Positions 35,740 through 47,298 of a DNA stretch of 64,000 nt are shown here, one piece after another (within the stretch, counting starts at the first letter, position 1; the number at the start of each line of letters is the position of its first letter). Origin of the DNA: Brienomyrus brachyistius (taxonomy: Eukaryota; Chordata; Actinopteri; Osteoglossiformes; Mormyridae). The stretch spans positions 6,749,160 through 6,813,159 of the forward strand of contig NC_064552.1 of NCBI RefSeq assembly GCF_023856365.1, read 5' to 3'. The position numbers and the translations under genes are program-made. The notes below the pieces were generated by a model. That model saw only the letters and a program-made list of their open reading frames with translations. It was not told the origin of the DNA and searched no databases.

Positions 35740-38035
35740 AAGCTTTGTAATCAAATTTAAAGGTCAATAATACTTGCATGTCAAAAATACTTTACCATTT
35801 TCTGACCTTTCTACATGATGTACCCAGTTTATCCATTTAAAAAAACCCTCTTAAAATGTCAAGATTTAGTCATGGGGGTGGAGGAATGCTTTGTTTTCTT
35901 TTTTGTATATTTATGATTCTGCAGGGAAAAAAAATATAAAGTTTTGCCGTTATTGGTACGTCATACGTGTCATATACGGTAATTCTGGCAGACATCTTTG
36001 CTCTTCTGTCCTGTTCTGTGCACAGGCTTAAATGGACATGTGGGCAACATCAGCCTGTGTGCTATCCGAAGCTCCTGAAACATTAACTAATTAACATTAA
36101 TGAAGCTTGTATGGTCCTCAACAGCTGTCAAGAAATTAGCTGGAAAATGTAAACTAAAATCTTGTTATATTCTCTGATTGAATATAAATTCCAAATTCTT
36201 ATTTTGTGAGCTTCTGGGAAATTTGACAAGATACTGAAACACTTTGCTGCACAGCAGAAGTTAATTTTCCCTTTGTCCCTCTATTATTTGATTCTGCAAT
36301 AAAAGTAAAATGGGGATTTAATGTAGTGTCCTATGGCCTCACCATGTCAAGCTGTGAACAAAATCTACCTCCCAGTCTTCATTCAGTTTTATGGACAGCA
36401 AACAGATCACTGTGTGTTTGCTTAGGGAATTCGCATAGTCAACATCACTGTTCAGAGATATACGCATGTTTGTATCCTTGGTCTGTTGCACCTTGTCGTG
36501 ATCTTTTGTGGTCTACAAATCGATGAGCTGATGTCTAGGAAGGGACTGTGTAGGGTAGAGGATAACACGCAGTAGACAGGTAGCACCAGGAAAATCTGTT
36601 TCCTTAATGAAATAATGACCACTAATGATCACTATCACGTGTGACACAAATGCAATGATAAACTATGGGGAAAACAAAATAGACGCAAGCATGGATGAGA
36701 AAATCATATTTATAAAAAAAAAATACCTTTTTCTGACATAGTTTGGAAGGCCTAACTCTGCAGGAAAAAAAATACTATTACATAAAAGCAGAATTAAAAA
36801 AAAAAAAAAACTTTATTCTTCCTAATGAATGAACTGAAAAATTTGCAAAAAAATTGCATTCATTTCATTATATTTTATATTATATTGCACAGATGTATCA
36901 GTATAACACATTTTAATGCACAATCAGTCCATTACTTGGCAGAAAAATAGTCATATAACCTTCTTGGCTTAGACATTTATTACCTCTACATGTATTTCTT
37001 GCTTATGTCGACAGCCACAGGTTACTAGGTATTGAGTATTTCCTCACCCAAAGTATTAGCTATCAGATGATGGTTAAAATGTGTTTCCTAAAACTGGCAT
37101 GACTGCAGAATGAAGGGCCATTACTATTTTAATCTCAGCTTCCAATTTACTCCTTTTATTACTGCATTCGCTCTCAGTTATTTTACTTAGGCATTGTATA
37201 ATATCTGCTTGACTGGTGCATGAATCCAGAAATGCGGTCATTTGTTTGCAGATTCTGAGTAAAGCAGAAACATTGAATTTTGTCTGACATTAAACTATGG
37301 TTTGAATGGTGTGATTTATTGCGCTATAGCAGAATCTTGCATTTAGTATCTCATTGCTTGCAGTGCGTTCCATCCGTATTTACTACTTTGCGGCATTCCA
37401 TTAAGCCTGCCTATAATGTGAGGTGAAAAATGACTTGTTGAATGGTTAAACTTTGCTGAGAAGGGTTATGAAAAGCCGGGTCGTTCGATGTGCATAATTT
37501 GACAATTGGAAGCTTTGGAATACATTGCATTAATCACCGCAAATTATCTTCGCATCAGTGCCTGTTTCCTGTGAGTCACTGCCTGAATTCACCTTATAAA
37601 TATACATATTACACATGTAGAATGTTTGTAAGTGGACTGTTTACTTGATAGATTACTCAAGACAGACTGTCACTCACAGCTGGCTTTTCTCCCTCCCCTT
37701 TCACAAAGGATGTATGCCCTAACCCATTGGTTAGCTTCATCTTCAACAGCTCCCTTGGGTGCTTATCTATACACTTGGCTTTTCTGGGTAATATCTATGA
37801 ACCACGATTGCCCTTGTTTCTTGTCTTCATGAATAAAAGAGTTGCTTCAGTGTTTTTCTTTTCAGAATTCTATTTTCCCCATCTATTGGAACCTTCACAG
37901 ATGCTTGTTGTCTTGTCTTCCAGAAGACCTATTCTCCTCAGTCTCCAGCGCTAATTACATAAGTTCTTAGGTCAGACGTGCAGAACGGTTTAGATTCATA
38001 TCAGATCCCAAGCTGCTGATCACTGGGAGCTGGGG
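35740..38035. other. Intergenic stretch; single-copy-looking, no genes recognised
   Basis: No recognisable transposon or exon was found. The part at 37120-37580 has balanced composition and no simple repeats, as expected of a candidate conserved noncoding element upstream of a developmental neuronal gene. That is an inference only. Confidence 0.5.
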
Positions 38036-38039
38036 TGGG

Positions 38040-38245
38040 GTCCACTGAAAAAGAGAGTCACATGCAGGGGTGTCGTCGAGCCTATTTTAGAGAGGCTTTA
38101 ACCCCCCCAAAAATGTTTTATTGTTTTTTTAGCCCCCAAATAAATGTGCACTTATTTGCTTAAGTCACGAATAGCTTTTATATTATATATGTTTGCCGCT
38201 GCACCCCCTAAGTAAAGACCCCCCCCCCCCCCCCCCAATCCATTT
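38040..38245. repeat. C-rich low-complexity segment with C18 run, possible dispersed repeat
   Basis: It has C-rich 'aacccccccaaaaa' and 'gcaccccctaag' motifs and an 18-base C run at 38219-38236. A related-looking 'ggggggttagaaccccccat' stands at about 31388. Confidence 0.5.
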
Positions 38246-38689
38246 GTCTCTATGGCCCTGATCACATGCATCAGTTAAATATTCATTTCATAACTACAAT
38301 GTGTTGCCAGGATTACTTTAGTCGATTGAACTTAAATTCATATATTTTCAATTTTCAAAATGTATAATTTTGGCACGCATAATATACTTTAATATTTCTT
38401 CATCTTCCTGAAAACAGTTTTATAACATAAAAAAGAACTATGTTACATTGTTTGATTAAGACAAATTTTTTCACCGAGTAACCTGCAGATACGTAGTTAT
38501 TGGGTAGGTGTATGGAAGGATGGACGGATGGATGGACGGATGGGTGAATGAGGGATGGCTGGATGAGGGGTGGCTGGTTTTATGTTTTCTCACCCTTAGA
38601 TGTTTGTGGACTGCAACTGTTGTCAGCCATTAGTTTAATTGTAGGAAATTCAACAAAAATAATAGTTATTAGTCGCCCATAATTAACAA

Positions 38690-39034
38690 CACAATGGCAG
38701 CTTTGACACCGCTGAGAGACGCCGAAAGGACAGTCCCCCCTCTCTCGCCGTTTGCACACTCACTCTCTTTTCTGTTTTCCCCTGTCTCCCTCGCTTGCGC
38801 TCTCTTCCGGGCGCAGTTTCGACAGCTTGGCTTAGATTCAGCTCCACCCCTATGTGGCGGCTCACTTGATCAGATCCTTGAACGTGAACCGTTTAGCTGA
38901 GAAGCACTTTTGCTGGAGCCCGGAGAACAGAGGGATACGGCGAGAGGGTCTCTACTTCGGAGGAGTTGCTCTTTTTTCCGCTTAGTCTTATAGAAACGGT
39001 TTTTACAAAAGAGCTCATTCTCCAGACTGCACCG
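38690..39034 (+). promoter_or_regulatory. CpG-rich promoter and 5' UTR of the SorCS gene
   Basis: CpG density rises sharply here, with roughly twenty CpGs in 345 bases against almost none in the preceding kilobases. It stays high through exon 1, so 38690-39740 behaves as a CpG island. No obvious TATA box is present, which fits a CpG-island promoter. The transcription start cannot be placed. An ATG at 38694 opens a 68-codon frame ending at 38900. If transcription starts upstream of it, this would be an upstream ORF. Confidence 0.6.
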
Positions 39035-39733
39035 ATGATGGGAACTAAGGCTGGCTTACATTTTGCTCTATGTATCTGGCTTCTAATCTCGGCTCATATT
39101 ATAATGACCGCTGATGCTGCGATTACTTGCGCGTCTTGTCAATTGGCAATTCACCTAAACCAAGACGAATTACTGCGGGAAAAACGAATGAATGAAGGAG
39201 AGACGGGATTTGTACTTAAACAGCAATTCGGCGAGGAATTGCCACGAACGAGATATTTTGCTGATAAAAGAGAGGTACTTTATAGATCAGAGGAATTCGG
39301 GGTCCCTAACCATGTAAAGAAATGGTCCGCGGATGCGGGAGATGGAGTTTCGGAACTATTCCCGCATAATTCGTTTCAGGCAAGTGAAAAAGTAAGACTT
39401 GATGGCGATAAAAGCGACACGGGGGGAAACCAATTAGGCGAGAAGAGTTCAGCGTTTCTGCGGCCGAAGCGGAGCGAAGCAGAAGTAGGTGATTTTTCCG
39501 AAAGTGTGAGAAGCGGCGACGCTTTCATGGATGGAGCGCAGGACAGGGAAGCAGCTGGTCCGATGTTCAATGGACACAGGCAGAGCAGGTCCAAGTTCAA
39601 CTGGGCCGGGGATGATAGTAAAGTGATAAATCCTCGACAAGATGAGCCCAAAGTTACCAGCACCACCTTCGCATTGACGGGGGATTCCGCGCACAACCAA
39701 GCTATGGTGCACTGGTCTGGACACAACAGCAGC
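39035..39733 (+). CDS. sorcs3: SorCS-family VPS10 receptor, first coding exon (probably sorcs3)
   Basis: This encodes the first 233 residues of a type I membrane sorting receptor of the sortilin/VPS10 family, which acts in neuronal trafficking. I place the start at the tandem ATG ATG (39035 and 39038). The second has A at -3 and G at +4, and a hydrophobic signal peptide follows directly (about residues 6-28, ALCIWLLISAHIIMTADA). Upstream in-frame sequence starts only with TTG. Residues 30-205 are a polar, charged propeptide. RPKR at 143-146 is a furin-type site, as expected because SorCS propeptides are removed by furin. Residues 208-233, including TFALTGDSAHNQAMVHWSGH, are the highly conserved start of the VPS10 domain. 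The donor GTAAGT at 39734 leaves the exon in phase 0, before the family's V-I-L-I-L continuation. SORCS3 is favoured by the same-strand cfap58 neighbour. The local TSTTFALTGD wording is as close to SORCS1, which is the main alternative. Confidence 0.9.
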
Positions 39734-41409
39734 GTAAGTTATAATTTATTACACATAATACGCCAGGAACCTTGTATTATGTCACGCAACACTCGGGAAT
39801 CTTCACTCGGCGTTGAAATCCAGGGTATAGAGATCAAATTATTGATTTTTTTCCGCCATACACAGTAACAGGTGCACAGATTTCATCGTGTTTCATATTA
39901 CGGTCCCAACAGCATTACGGTTCTGAAAAACTGCTGTCAATTCTAATTCGTCCTATAAGTCCACAAGAAAAACTCGGTTGTCGGTTGTTTTTTTCTCTCT
40001 TTATTTTATCTGTGGTTGATGCAGTAATATAAGCAGCTTGCTGCAGATCTCCAGGGTCACGCTAGACGGCTGCATTTTAACAAAAATGTTTCAGTTAAGT
40101 CTAATTGTTCATAAGTTTAATAAGTTAAACATGACGTTTGTCTTTTAAACATAATTAAACCTATGGAGCGTATTGATTATTATAAATCGGCATTGTTATG
40201 ACTAAATCATGGTTATTGATTACCGTGATTTAGAATTTTTGTTGCAACCAATTTAATTGATTGGAAAGGGAGACATATTTTCAAATGGCACTTCTGGCAT
40301 CTAGCCACAAATAAAAGCGGAATTCTGCAGGATTACCACGTGCTCTTGATTTGTTGTTCACGATATATATTGTATATATAAACACGGAGGAAGTCAAAGC
40401 AGATGCGAAGTGTGGCTGTGTTATTATAACTTGCATTAATAGATTTTGTTCTATATTAAATACATTGATATGTTACTGTGAAACCGAATCTGGCTAAGGA
40501 ACAATAAAAATTTCAACGCTAAAAGTCATTATGTTTCACATTATTTGTCGTGCCTTCTTAGTATGTGGTTTCCGCGACATATAACAAAAAAATTTTAAAA
40601 AACAAAAATGAAAATGTATGTGTATGTATATGTTAAATGTATTTTTAATAGTCAGTTAACCCTGACTTCATAGTTATTTTTAAACTCAGATTTCCTTTTA
40701 AGAATTCCGCATATAATTCATCTTGATCGATCAGTATTTCACACAGAAACATGTGCAACACGTAAAAAAATTAGGAAGTCGAAATGACCCCCTTAAAAAT
40801 AACCAATTGAGTGTAGCCTTGCACTTACAGGATTAGTCCAAAAGGTGGAGTACAGTGCTTTAAAGTATTTTCAAATTAACTCTGCACTTTCCCCTTTCTG
40901 GAGCTAGCATTTATATGATATTGTGTGTTGAGAAATGGAAAGTTAAAGTCGAAAATGGATCTAAAACATTTGACAAACATACAGAAGCTTTTCGGATGTA
41001 CAGGAACGTTCTCTGAACCCACGAACAAACCCTTTATTATAGCCAAAGTATAAATGTCAGCGGCGCAGTGATTCAGAGGTATTGCAGATATAATTTAATT
41101 TTGTTTCGTTTTTTAAGAGGAACGGTAGCCTGCCACTGGTTTTCCTGTTCCGTGATCTGACTCAGAAATAACTATTCAAAGAAAAATAAAAGCTGGGGAA
41201 ATGAATGGGAATATCTTAGATTTCATTCTTTATCATTTAATAATACAGTCATTTTTTTGTATTCTACCTTTAAATAATTCTTAAATGATGACAATTTTGT
41301 TGTGCAATTCAATGTAAAATTCACACCCACTAAGCATCACATTGATATGGTATACATTTCTGTTCATAAAGTCGGAATCTTTAGAATTACACCCATTAAT
41401 TTGGTTACA

Positions 41410-41411
<2 letters not shown>

Positions 41412-41457
<46 letters not shown>
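41412..41457. repeat. (CA)n microsatellite, about 23 units
   Basis: Uninterrupted CA array. The Cys-Val repeat in the minus-strand frame is an artefact. Confidence 0.96.
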
Positions 41458-41464
<7 letters not shown>

Positions 41465-42252
41465 ACAATTCTGGAATTGTATGTGATGTAGCTTTGCATC
41501 CAGCAATATCCTGTATGCCTGCCCAGTACTCCCCCAGTTACGTTAGGCTGAAAGGTGGAAGCTAGGGAATGTAAATGAAATTTGCAATACATAACCAAAG
41601 GCCAAATTGCCAACTGCACTGCCTAGAAGACAAATGACGTTCTCTGACTAAACAAGCTGTTCTTTAAGAACAAGAAGGGAACAGCAACATCTGGCAAAGC
41701 ATCCTCTTAAAGCGTTTATGTTAATTGCAAAGTTTTAATGCGCGTCACACAAACATTTGTTCAATTTTACCAATTAGCAAGCAGTTAGTACTACTTATAT
41801 ATGCTTATTTATAAATGTACCTACTATAATGTATACTTGACTTTCTGCTGGCTGATGACTTGATAAATAGCCATTTTTTTTTTTATTAGTGGCATGTTTA
41901 GTGCCTGTTTTCCCAAACCATGCTTATTGGAAATTTTAAATGGCTGTAATATATTGGAATATTTATTGTGGTTGCTTATGATGCAGGAACATCTCAATTG
42001 TGTCAGTCTTTAAAGCTCCTAGGCAGATTAACCAATTTAGAGACAAAGCTCTTGAATTGAGAAGCTTTGATCAAACGTTTTGCTAAGTCGCTTGGTAGGT
42101 ACAACTGACTGTATTATTTATTTATTATTATATGTATTTATTATCTGAGGATGAAATGCATAGCTGTCTTATTATGCAATGTTAAGGATGTGTAATGGCT
42201 GTGTATCTTGCGATGGGCTCGTATCTCATCTCGGGGGTCGTCTGCCACTTTT

Positions 42253-42471
42253 GGGAGGTTTACTTAAACAAAAATGTTCTGAGGTCAGAACGAAAATGAT
42301 TGGTTCAGAGAGGTTGTAGAGAATCTGGGTCCAAGCAACTAGAAGAGGTGGAACGAAGACATCTGATTGGCTGGTCCCGCCTCCTCTAGTTGTCTGGACC
42401 AATCCCCTCTACAATCTGATTGGCTATCTTTCTGAACCAATCATTTTTCATTTTGCCCTCAGAAAACTCCC
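42253..42471. mobile_element. Palindromic MITE, full hairpin copy
   Basis: The left arm runs 'gggagg...tgttctgagg', 'aaaatgattggttcaga' and 'caagcaactagaagagg'. The right arm is its inverse: 'cctcctctagttgtc', 'tctgaaccaatcattttt' and 'ccctcagaaaactccc'. Both ends read GGGAG/CTCCC. No coding capacity. A second copy lies at 47144-47298. Confidence 0.75.
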
Positions 42472-42587
42472 ATGAGCTATCCTGCCTTATATCTGATGCT
42501 TCCTGAGTAGGCTCCATATAATCTTATATTAGATAAACGGCTGTAGAAGATGGATGGAGAGATTGTTTTAAAAAAATACATTACAGA

Positions 42588-42720
42588 TTATCCATCCATC
42601 CATCCATCCATCCATACATCCATCCATCCATCCACCCATCTTCTAACGTCTTCTTCTGGTCAGGAATGTGGGCATGCTTGGAGCTTATCACATGCAGTAC
42701 GGGGCACAAGGTTTGGGAGC
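42588..42720 (-). mobile_element. Partial SINE copy with (CATC)n tail
   Basis: A (CATC)n tract at 42590-42640 (the complement of the SINE tail) is followed by a degraded body: 'cttctaacgtcttcttctgg', 'ttggagcttatcacatgcag' and 'acggggcacaagg'. It then stops. A similar short 'catccatccatccattcatc' tract occurs alone at 43013-43032. Confidence 0.6.
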
Positions 42721-44117
42721 ACTCTGGATGAGATGCATTTACGACTAATCAATCTCAATTAAAATGGCAAAGGTATTGATGAAAAGCAGATGTGCTCTAT
42801 GTAGAACTGGGTTAAACTGCATAAGATGGAGATCTTATTTACAGAGAAAGCAGGTCATTGAGATGGATGCCGAACCACATACACAGCGTCTATGTAAATG
42901 AACATGTAACACAACATTCAGGTACCTCGTATATGCTAAGATTAAGTAGGAAACTTGTGGAACATGTCTATCCTTGGTATCAGCTACCATATTCAATTAG
43001 CAAGCTGAAACATCCATCCATCCATTCATCCAGTACCTAGGCAAGCATCACTGTCAGTGCCCCATGTCCAAAGCACAATGAAATTGGCTTGCTAAGTCGG
43101 CGTTCCCTCAGGATATGGCACCCTAGATGGCCACCCATATCACCCAGTTGGTTGACAACTGGATCTGCAACTGGCACTGCATCACCTGCTTAATGCTAAG
43201 ATGATCTCCTCACTCTTTTTTAATTGCATATGTACATCAGCCCTCCTGCTGGAGAACTGTTCAGCTAAAGCAATTATCCCAGTTAATCATACAGTTGTCA
43301 CCACACTCTTTTTTTTTTGTCAGTTTTGCGAAAGAGTGCATCATGACTGAAAGCTGCTTATTGACATACAACGGAAAAAATATATATAGACACCTTTACA
43401 AAATTGTAGTATAGCTTGTCTTTCAGTAGGTGGTGTTCGTAATAAAAGGGGATCCCTGTTCAAAATAGTAAATAATGTTGTATATGGGAAAACAATAGTA
43501 AATGGTGAGAACACTTAGTGAAAAATGTTCCCAGAAAAAGTACTATAACAAACAAGGACAAAGTTCAGCACTTTTCAAATTGTAATTAAACAGTTATATT
43601 CAGCTATTTAGCCTCTTCTCCTTCACTAATTGACAGTGATTTGTACAAACTTGCCTGTGGGTGAATATTACTTTTTCTACTTCAACTTAATTTGACTTTC
43701 AAAACACTGTATGAGACGTATCATGCTGTGCTTTGCATATAGTTAGAGATGTTTCGTAAAATCATTTGTGCTGCCACAGTAAGTTTAGCTCCTGTAGTGC
43801 AGTGGCATTTGCTGCATTTTCAATCTTCCATCTTCTGCAGCCTTTAAATAAAGATTAGTGTATTTTGAATGGTTCCCTGCTGCAGAGTGCCAGGTTCCCC
43901 TCAGGGGGCAGCATTAAATGCCAGAGGAGTCTCCACATGTAAAAGCTTCTCTCAGATGTTTTGCATGCTACATTTTACTGTTGGGACTGTTGCTATGAGG
44001 AGCTTGTGAACCTTAGGACAAATATTTGTTTCAAATATTAAGTTTTAATGAATCTGTCTGAACATTAAGAAGGTTGCACTCAGTTTGCTAAGGTCGTCTC
44101 TATAAGCCTTGGTCATA

Positions 44118-45205
44118 CACCGTATAGACAAAAGTATTGGGACATGCCTCTTAATCGTTGAATTGAGGTGTTTCATTCAGACCCATTGCCACAGGTGTAT
44201 AAAATCAATCACCTAGCTATACAGTCAGGTTTACAAACATTTGTGAAGAAATGGGTCGTTCTAAAGAGCTCAGTGAATTAAAAAATGGTGCTGTCATAGG
44301 ATGCCACCTTTGCAATAAGTGTGTTTGTGAAGATTCTTTCCTACTGGATATTCCATGGTCAACTGGAAGTGGTATTATTAAAAAATGGAAGTGTTTAGCA
44401 ACAACAGAAACTCAGCCACAAAGTGGCAGCCCACATAAAGTGGCATAGTGCATAAACTTGGCCAACGCTCTGTTGACTCAATAACTGCTGAGTTTCAAAC
44501 TTCCTCTGGCATTAAAACCAGCACAAAAACTGGTGCACCAGGAGCTTCATGGAACTGGCTTCCATGGCTGAGCAGCTACATGCAAGCCTCACACCACCAA
44601 GTGAATGCCAAGTGTTGGATGGAGTGGTACAGTATAAAACACACTGCCACTGAACTCTGAAGCAGTGGAAACAAAGGGATAATGGTATAAGGTTGTTTTT
44701 CAGGAGTTGGGCTACGCCCCTTAGTTCCAGTGAAGGGAACTCTTAATGTTTCAGCATACAAAGACATTTTGGGCAATTCTATACTTCCAACTTGGTGGGA
44801 ACAGTTTGGGGAAGGCCCTTTTCTGTTCCAGCATGACTGTGCCCCAGTGCACAAAGCAAGGTCCATAAAGACATGGCTGGGTGAGTTTGGTGTGGAAGAA
44901 CTTGACTGGCCCACACAGAGTCTTGACCTCAACCCCATCGGACCCCTATGGGATGAACTAGAATGGAGATTGCAAGCCAGGCCTTCACGTCCAACATCAC
45001 TGCCTGATCTCACAAACACTCTTCTGGTTGAATGGGTAAAAATTCCCACAGACACAGTGGAAAGTCTTCCCAGAAGATTGCCAGCTTTTATATCTGCAAA
45101 GGAGGCACTAACTCCATATGGATACCTATGGATTTAGAATGGAGTTTCATAAAAGTTCCTGTAGGCGTAATGGCCAGGTGTCCCAATACTTTTGTCCATA
45201 TAGTG
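44118..45205 (+). mobile_element. Tc1-like DNA transposon, both ends present, transposase dead (copy C)
   Basis: Terminal inverted repeats: left 'caccgtatagacaaaagtat' then 'tgggaca'; right 'tgtcccaatacttttgtcca' then 'tatagtg'. A TA target duplication sits at 44116-44117 and 45206-45207. The transposase starts at ATG 44251 (MGRSKELSELKNGAVIG, HTH region) but hits a stop at 44446-44448. The later part at 44730-45137 includes LFQHDCAPVHKARSIKTWLG, WPTQSLDLNPIGPLWDELEW and SLPRRLPAFISAKEALTPYG. In the DD34E layout the second Asp is kept (QHD), but the Glu 35 residues later is Gly (NPIG). Premature stops, an internal deletion and this substitution make it inactive. It is a different family from copies A and B. 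Confidence 0.9.
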
Positions 45206-45910
45206 TATTCTGGCCATTGTCTGATTCTAAATGGGCTGCACTGTTACAATATTGCAATCGGCAATAACAGAAGTCACATGTTTTTAACTATTTAGACATA
45301 TTCCTATGACCCTCTTGTAAATTTTTCCAAATGACTAGATGGGGTCATTGTCTTTAATGCATTTTGAGCATTTTGCTTGCATTTGATTCTTTAAAAAATA
45401 ATTAAAAAATAAAAACAGGAACACATTAGCAACTCAATTATATCATGAATGAAACTCCTCTCTGTCTCCCCTTAATGTAACTGACCAACATTGTTTCATC
45501 ATTATCAATATCTGCAAAAAGGGCTACATTTTTCTGCCTTCCGCTGCTTATGTTCAGAAAGACCATAATCATTAAAATGATTATAGAATGAATATTAAAC
45601 ACGGGGCACTTTGACAAAAATGTCGAAATGTATTGTGATAAGCCTAACTAATCACATGGTCATGATGAAATTTAGACTGAAATAGCTGTAAATACATATG
45701 ACGTCAACTAGGGCAACAACAAATAACTGATAAAACTGATAATAATTAGTCATAAAATAGTCAACCACAAATTTTGCTATTGATTGGTTGCATTTTTGTC
45801 ACTTGCTGTGTGTATTGCATTTGACAGCTCCACTGTGTTTCATTTTCCCGTGTGGTGTCACAGTCTGTACACGCTGCGCAAAATTGCGTGCACAGACTAG
45901 ACTCTTATGT

Positions 45911-45942
45911 ACATACTACATACTACATACTACATACTACAT
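45911..45942. repeat. 7-bp tandem repeat (ACATACT)4.6
   Basis: Four perfect ACATACT units plus ACAT. Confidence 0.9.
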
Positions 45943-47143
45943 TTGTCATTCCACCAGATATTTCACCAGACCAGCAGAGGGCAAATGTATTGCATATAGT
46001 TAGAGATGTTTTGTAAAACACTTTAACACAAATACAAGCGGTGCCGTAAAATGGGTAAACTTTAATGAAATAAATAAAATTTAATTTAAGTTGTTGTTAT
46101 GGTAACACAGCGTGTCGTTGTATTTTGAAATCTAGGCTCTCCCCCCTGCTTGGCAAATTTTATTGTGAGAATTTCAAAACGATGGAATACTGTAGCATTG
46201 CTTTTTAGAATACCATCAAAATACTGTATACTGCTATTGCTAGTAAGCCAAATATGGCAGAGACAATCTACCTTCGTTTCTGTGCCAGTTTGTCACTTTC
46301 AAAAGAAATGATCTACACTGTGTAAAGTGTTTTTTCATAAGTATGACTCAAAAATACCTTTTAATGTTTTTAAAATAAAGCATTTGTACTTTGCTTTAAA
46401 CTCTGTGTTTTGGACTCATCACATGACCAGTCATTTATCAAAATTATAGTTTTTTTTTGCAGCCCTTATATCATCCTACAAATTCCACATGCACATCCAG
46501 TAATATTCAACAGGTGCCATATATATTTTTTAAGTTGAATGTGGTAGTTGCTATGTTGAACACCATGTTGTATTTAAACATTTATGCACGAGTAAAATTT
46601 CAATTAGTGTGTACTGCAGTGCATGCGATGCTATATTTGCCACGCAGTTTTCCCCAGGCACCCCTATGGAGAATAGATTAGAAAAAATAAATCAAAGAAG
46701 GTTAAACATTTGTGTAGGCTGAAAGATGTTTTTCTAATTTCCTAATTTGTCATTGTGGTCAACCATGTAGATAATCACATTCCTCAGTGGTGAACATTGC
46801 TTTTTTTGTGGGCTTTAGTGATGCATCTTAGCCATAAATCATAAATAATTAACATGAAGATTGAAACATACGTTTTGAGATTTTATTTTGTGGTTAAAGT
46901 TTGCCCTCTCAAGCATGTTGTCTACTCCCATAGAAAGCAGGGTACTTTATCTTCATTGGTTTGGTCCTGATTCGTTGCATGATAAATTAAGTGTTCAAGG
47001 ACAGTGTGGTGGAGCCTAAAGTTCTCTGTTGAACCAAGGCGAGGGAATGAATGAGATGCTTTGCATGTTTATTCTGAATCCATGATGTTTTCTGACTCAT
47101 TCTACACTGACTTTGCCTAATCGCTTCTGTTGCACTGCTTATA

Positions 47144-47298
47144 AGAGTTTTATTTACACAAAAATGTTCTGAGGACATAAGGAAAAAAATGACTGGTTCA
47201 GAACGATAACCAATCAGATTGTAGAGGAGGTGGGCCCAAGCAACTAGAGGAGGTGGGACCAGTGAGTCAGATGTCTTGGTCCCGCCTCCTCTAGTTGC
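47144..47298. mobile_element. Palindromic MITE, truncated second copy
   Basis: It shares 'acaaaaatgttctgagg', 'tggttcagaa', 'gattgtagagg', 'ccaagcaactaga' and 'gtcccgcctcctctagttg' with the copy at 42253-42471. It stops within the right arm after 'ctagttgc'. Confidence 0.72.

Noticed and set aside
38966..39034. Extending the SorCS start upstream to the TTG at 38966
   Set aside because: TTG is not a plausible vertebrate start here. The ATG pair at 39035/39038 sits directly before the signal peptide with good context.
39734..39868. Read-through of the SorCS frame past 39733 to the stop at 39868
   Set aside because: A perfect GTAAGT donor lies exactly at the conserved family exon boundary. The read-through residues do not resemble VPS10 sequence.
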